From: an uncultured Rhizobiaceae group bacterium
GTDB lineage: Bacteria > Pseudomonadota > Alphaproteobacteria > Rhizobiales > Rhizobiaceae
Length of the DNA stretch: 8,625 nucleotides
Direction: 5' to 3'
NCBI GenBank assembly: GCA_905479965.1
Contig: CAJQOR010000288.1
Location: 1 to 8,625, forward strand
Of this stretch, positions 6,257-8,625 are shown in pieces (position 1 is the stretch's first letter; every line of letters starts with the position of its first letter). A program made the translations under genes and the position numbers. A model generated the notes under the pieces. It saw only the letters and a program-made list of their open reading frames with translations, searched no databases and was not told the origin of the DNA.

Positions 6257-7768
6257 ATGATGACAGCTCCAGTTCTTGTCGATACACGCACCCCCGAAGC
6301 CAAACGTTTTATTGCAGGCGCCACTGGCGACTGGGAAATTATCATCGGATTGGAAGTTCATGCTCAGGTGACCAGTGAAGCAAAGTTGTTTTCAGGCGCT
6401 TCGACTGAATTTGGCCGTGCGCAAAACGATAATGTGTCGCTTGTTGATGCTGCAATGCCTGGCATGTTGCCAGTCATCAACGAAGAGTGCGTTCGTCAGG
6501 CGGTTAAAACTGGTCTTGGCTTGAAAGCTCAGATCAACAATCGCTCGATTTTCGATCGCAAAAACTACTTCTATCCAGATTTGCCGCAAGGCTACCAGAT
6601 TTCTCAATTTAAAGATCCGATCGTCGGCGAGGGCACCATCATCATTTCTGTGGGCCCGGATAATAAAGGTCAGTTTGAAGATACCGAGATTGGTATAGAG
6701 CGTTTGCACCTTGAACAAGATGCCGGTAAGTCAATTCACGATCAGCATCCAACGCTTTCTTATGTTGATCTCAACCGCTCAGGCGTTGCATTAATGGAGA
6801 TCGTGTCAAAACCAGATATGCGTTCTTCTGATGAAGCCAAAGCTTATCTAACGAAGCTTCGCACGATCCTGCGTTATCTTGGGACTTGCGATGGCAATAT
6901 GGACGAAGGTTCAATGCGTGCTGATGTGAACGTATCTGTGCGCAAGCCAGGTGGCGAATTTGGCACGCGTTGTGAGATTAAAAACGTCAACTCCATTCGT
7001 TTTGTTGGTCAAGCGATTGAATATGAAGCACGTCGCCAGATTGCGATTATTGAAGATGGCGGTGTGATCGATCAAGAAACACGTTTGTTTGACCCAGGCA
7101 AAGGTGAAACACGTTCGATGCGTTCAAAAGAAGACGCACATGATTACCGCTATTTCCCAGATCCAGATCTGTTGCCGCTTGAATTTTCTCAGGAATATGT
7201 CGATGCGCTTGCAAAAGAATTGCCAGAGCTTCCAGACGAGAAGAAAGACCGTTTGGTCAATGATTTGGGGTTATCTGTTTATGATGCATCGATACTTGTG
7301 ACCGAGCAGTCCATTGCAAACTTCTTTGAAAAAGTAGCGGATGGGCGCGATGGTAAGCTTGCTGCCAACTGGATCATCAATGATCTGTTGGGTGCACTGA
7401 ACAAAGCTGGCAAGGAAATTGAAGATAGTCCAGTATCTCCTGAGCAGCTTGGCGCGATTATTTCGATGATCCAAGATGAAACCATTTCTGGTAAGATCGC
7501 TAAAGAGTTGTTTGAGATTGTGTTTAGTGAAGGTGGTGATCCTGCACAGATCGTTGAAGAACGTGGTATGAAGCAGGTGACTGATACAGGCGCAATTGAA
7601 GCCGCTGTTGACGAGATTATTGCAAACAACCCTGATCAAGTTGAAAAAGCCAAAGCCAAGCCCCAACTGGCAGGCTGGTTTGTTGGTCAGGTGATGAAAG
7701 CAACGGGCGGTAAAGCCAACCCACAAGCTGTGCAAAAACTTGTTCGCGAAAAACTGGGTGTTGAATAG
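6257..7768 (+). CDS. gatB: Asp-tRNA(Asn)/Glu-tRNA(Gln) amidotransferase subunit GatB
   Basis: A 503-residue protein, normal for alphaproteobacterial GatB. It binds the misacylated tRNA, phosphorylates the side-chain carboxylate with ATP and completes amidation with ammonia from GatA. Visible family blocks are [14 protein letters not shown] (residues 25-38), [20 protein letters not shown] (99-118), HLEQDAGKS (151-159), [18 protein letters not shown] (170-187), [19 protein letters not shown] (211-229) and [12 protein letters not shown] (236-247). They are followed by a helical and YqeY-like tail for tRNA recognition, ending VREKLGVE. The two adjacent ATGs (6257 and 6260) are both possible; AAGG at 6249-6252 spaces better for 6260 (7 nt), which would remove one residue. 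The gene lies about 2.9 kb from gatA, with the chemoreceptor between. Its stop codon overlaps the next gene by one base. Confidence 0.97.
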   Translation: MMTAPVLVDTRTPEAKRFIAGATGDWEIIIGLEVHAQVTSEAKLFSGASTEFGRAQNDNVSLVDAAMPGMLPVINEECVRQAVKTGLGLKAQINNRSIFDRKNYFYPDLPQGYQISQFKDPIVGEGTIIISVGPDNKGQFEDTEIGIERLHLEQDAGKSIHDQHPTLSYVDLNRSGVALMEIVSKPDMRSSDEAKAYLTKLRTILRYLGTCDGNMDEGSMRADVNVSVRKPGGEFGTRCEIKNVNSIRFVGQAIEYEARRQIAIIEDGGVIDQETRLFDPGKGETRSMRSKEDAHDYRYFPDPDLLPLEFSQEYVDALAKELPELPDEKKDRLVNDLGLSVYDASILVTEQSIANFFEKVADGRDGKLAANWIINDLLGALNKAGKEIEDSPVSPEQLGAIISMIQDETISGKIAKELFEIVFSEGGDPAQIVEERGMKQVTDTGAIEAAVDEIIANNPDQVEKAKAKPQLAGWFVGQVMKATGGKANPQAVQKLVREKLGVE

Positions 7769-8247
7769 TGTTTTTTGTTCGCACAGCATCAATCAGGGAT
7801 ATTGATAAAATCAGGCCGGTTCTGGTTAATACTTGGCATGATACGTATGACGCGATCTATAGTGCTGAAATTGTCAATGATATTTGTGAAAATTGGCACA
7901 GCATAGAGGCGATCAAGCAAAACCTTGAAGATCGTAATGCTGAATTTGTGGTTGCCGATGATGGTAAAGCACTTGGTGGCGTTGCGTTCGTTAAGGGACC
8001 AAGCGAAGACGGGATCGCTTATCTTAGCCAATTATACGTGCTGCCTGAACATCAAAGACAAGGTGTTGGTCGCGATTTGTTGCAAGAGATCGAAATGAGT
8101 TTTCCCGAAGCCAAAGTGATGCGTTTGGGCGTTGATGCGCGGAACGTAAAAGCTGTTGGCTTTTATGAGCGTTTTGGCTATAAAAATATGAATATACGCT
8201 TGGAAGAGGGTGGTATGGAAGCTTTAGTGTTTGAAAAACAGCTCTAA
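7768..8247 (+). CDS. GNAT family N-acetyltransferase (coupled to gatB)
   Basis: A 159-residue single-domain GNAT protein, expected to use acetyl-CoA; the acceptor is unknown. The CoA-binding motif is clear in QLYVLPEHQRQGVGRDLL (residues 88-105; Q96-R-Q-G-V-G101), and N126 with FYERFGY (132-138) supplies the usual Asn and the Tyr133 general acid. The GTG start at 7768-7770 shares its first G with the last base of the gatB TAG stop (7766-7768), a layout typical of translational coupling; GGGTG at 7756-7760 inside gatB can serve as the ribosome site. Size, N-terminal pattern (VRxA...DI) and CoA loop resemble the GNAT behind gatA, suggesting an old duplication, though both are also generic GNAT features. 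Confidence 0.9.
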   Translation: MFFVRTASIRDIDKIRPVLVNTWHDTYDAIYSAEIVNDICENWHSIEAIKQNLEDRNAEFVVADDGKALGGVAFVKGPSEDGIAYLSQLYVLPEHQRQGVGRDLLQEIEMSFPEAKVMRLGVDARNVKAVGFYERFGYKNMNIRLEEGGMEALVFEKQL

Positions 8248-8254
8248 ATGATTA

Positions 8255-8266
8255 TCCAGTACTGGA
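8255..8266. other. 12-bp perfect palindrome in the GNAT-NDUFA12 gap
   Basis: TCCAGTACTGGA lies 7 nt after the GNAT stop codon, in a 79-bp gap. No T-tract follows, so it is not called a terminator. It could be a protein-binding site for the NDUFA12-type gene or incidental. I saw no clear promoter hexamers in this gap. Confidence 0.25.
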
Positions 8267-8326
8267 CATCCCAAATCACAAACGGCATAAGTCAAACAAA
8301 TTAGTTCAATAGAGCGAATCGACGAC

Positions 8327-8625
8327 ATGAAATCATTTTTCCTAGGACTTTTCACTTGGTGGAACGGCGCAACAGTCGGAACCCGCTTTCATACATGGCG
8401 TAAAGGCACACGTGTGGGTGAGGATGATTTTGGTAATGTATATTATCAAGGCGGACAAGATGATGAAGGTCGCACACGCCGCTGGGTGATCTATAAAGGC
8501 TATGCGGAAGCATCAGCAATTCCTGCTGGCTGGCATGGTTGGATGCATCACCGTACTGATGTGTCTCCTGTGGATGAAGACTACGAGCCGTTTGAATGGC
8601 AGCTTGAGCATGAAGCCAACAAGAC
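8327..8625 (+). CDS. NADH:ubiquinone oxidoreductase accessory subunit, NDUFA12/B17.2 family (3' end outside window)
   Basis: The first 99 codons plus two bases of a gene cut by the right edge; family members are about 130 residues, so roughly three quarters is visible. NDUFA12 is a peripheral-arm accessory subunit of respiratory complex I at the inner membrane, found in mitochondria and Alphaproteobacteria. Diagnostic blocks are FFLGLFTWWNGATVGTR (residues 4-20), GEDDFGNVYYQ (31-41), GRTRRWVIYKG (48-58) and EASAIPAGWHGWMHHRTD (61-78), the counterpart of the family's VPPEWHxWLH. There are no cofactor-binding residues, as expected. The start is ATG 8327; the preceding AGAGCGA is only a weak ribosome site. 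It follows the GNAT gene by 79 bp, so it may have its own promoter. Confidence 0.93.
   Translation, partial: MKSFFLGLFTWWNGATVGTRFHTWRKGTRVGEDDFGNVYYQGGQDDEGRTRRWVIYKGYAEASAIPAGWHGWMHHRTDVSPVDEDYEPFEWQLEHEANK

Noticed and set aside
7271..7792. 173-codon open frame on the - strand inside gatB
   Set aside because: It is the antisense shadow of conserved gatB coding sequence, with a cysteine- and phenylalanine-rich composition typical of such shadows.
8252..8260. DnaA-box-like TTATCCAGT
   Set aside because: It is a single copy with mismatches at the 3' end and lies over an unrelated 12-bp palindrome; there is no cluster or origin context.

Overview
The window looks like an ordinary chromosomal stretch of an alphaproteobacterium, most likely in the order Hyphomicrobiales (Rhizobiales) and with a fairly low GC content for that group. 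The evidence is the NDUFA12-type complex I accessory subunit at the right end, which bacteria share with mitochondria mainly through the Alphaproteobacteria. The GatCAB amidotransferase genes in the order gatC-gatA and gatB, the ruvX/UPF0173 neighbourhood and a tandem-PAS soluble chemoreceptor agree with this. I cannot name a genus from the sequence alone.

Layout. At the left edge is the 3' end of a small membrane-protein gene (+ strand, DUF6105-like), which overlaps tail-to-tail with ruvX on the minus strand. A divergent promoter region of about 77 bp separates ruvX from a rightward block: UPF0173 metal-dependent hydrolase, gatC, gatA and a GNAT acetyltransferase with a TTG start. Next is an AT-rich 352-bp gap holding four ACTT-NT-AAGT-like dyads, 18-20 bp apart, followed by a cytoplasmic methyl-accepting chemotaxis protein with two PAS domains (BdlA-like layout). 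A 386-bp gap follows, containing a strong terminator built on a perfect 26-bp palindrome and a GC-richer, self-complementary patch. Then come gatB, a second GNAT whose GTG start overlaps the gatB stop codon by one base, and the first 99 codons of an NDUFA12-family gene cut by the window edge.

How the genes work together. GatC, GatA and GatB form the amidotransferase that converts Glu-tRNA(Gln) and/or Asp-tRNA(Asn) to the correctly amidated form. Here the three subunit genes lie in two transcription blocks separated by an apparently unrelated chemoreceptor gene. Each catalytic gat gene is followed directly by a small GNAT acetyltransferase, and the two GNATs resemble each other. RuvX, the hydrolase and NDUFA12 are housekeeping neighbours with no clear functional link.

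No phage, IS element, CRISPR array, rRNA or tRNA was seen. I found no clear new multi-gene system. The points most worth a second look are the dyad array before the chemoreceptor, the paired gat-GNAT arrangement, and a possible small RNA between the chemoreceptor and gatB.
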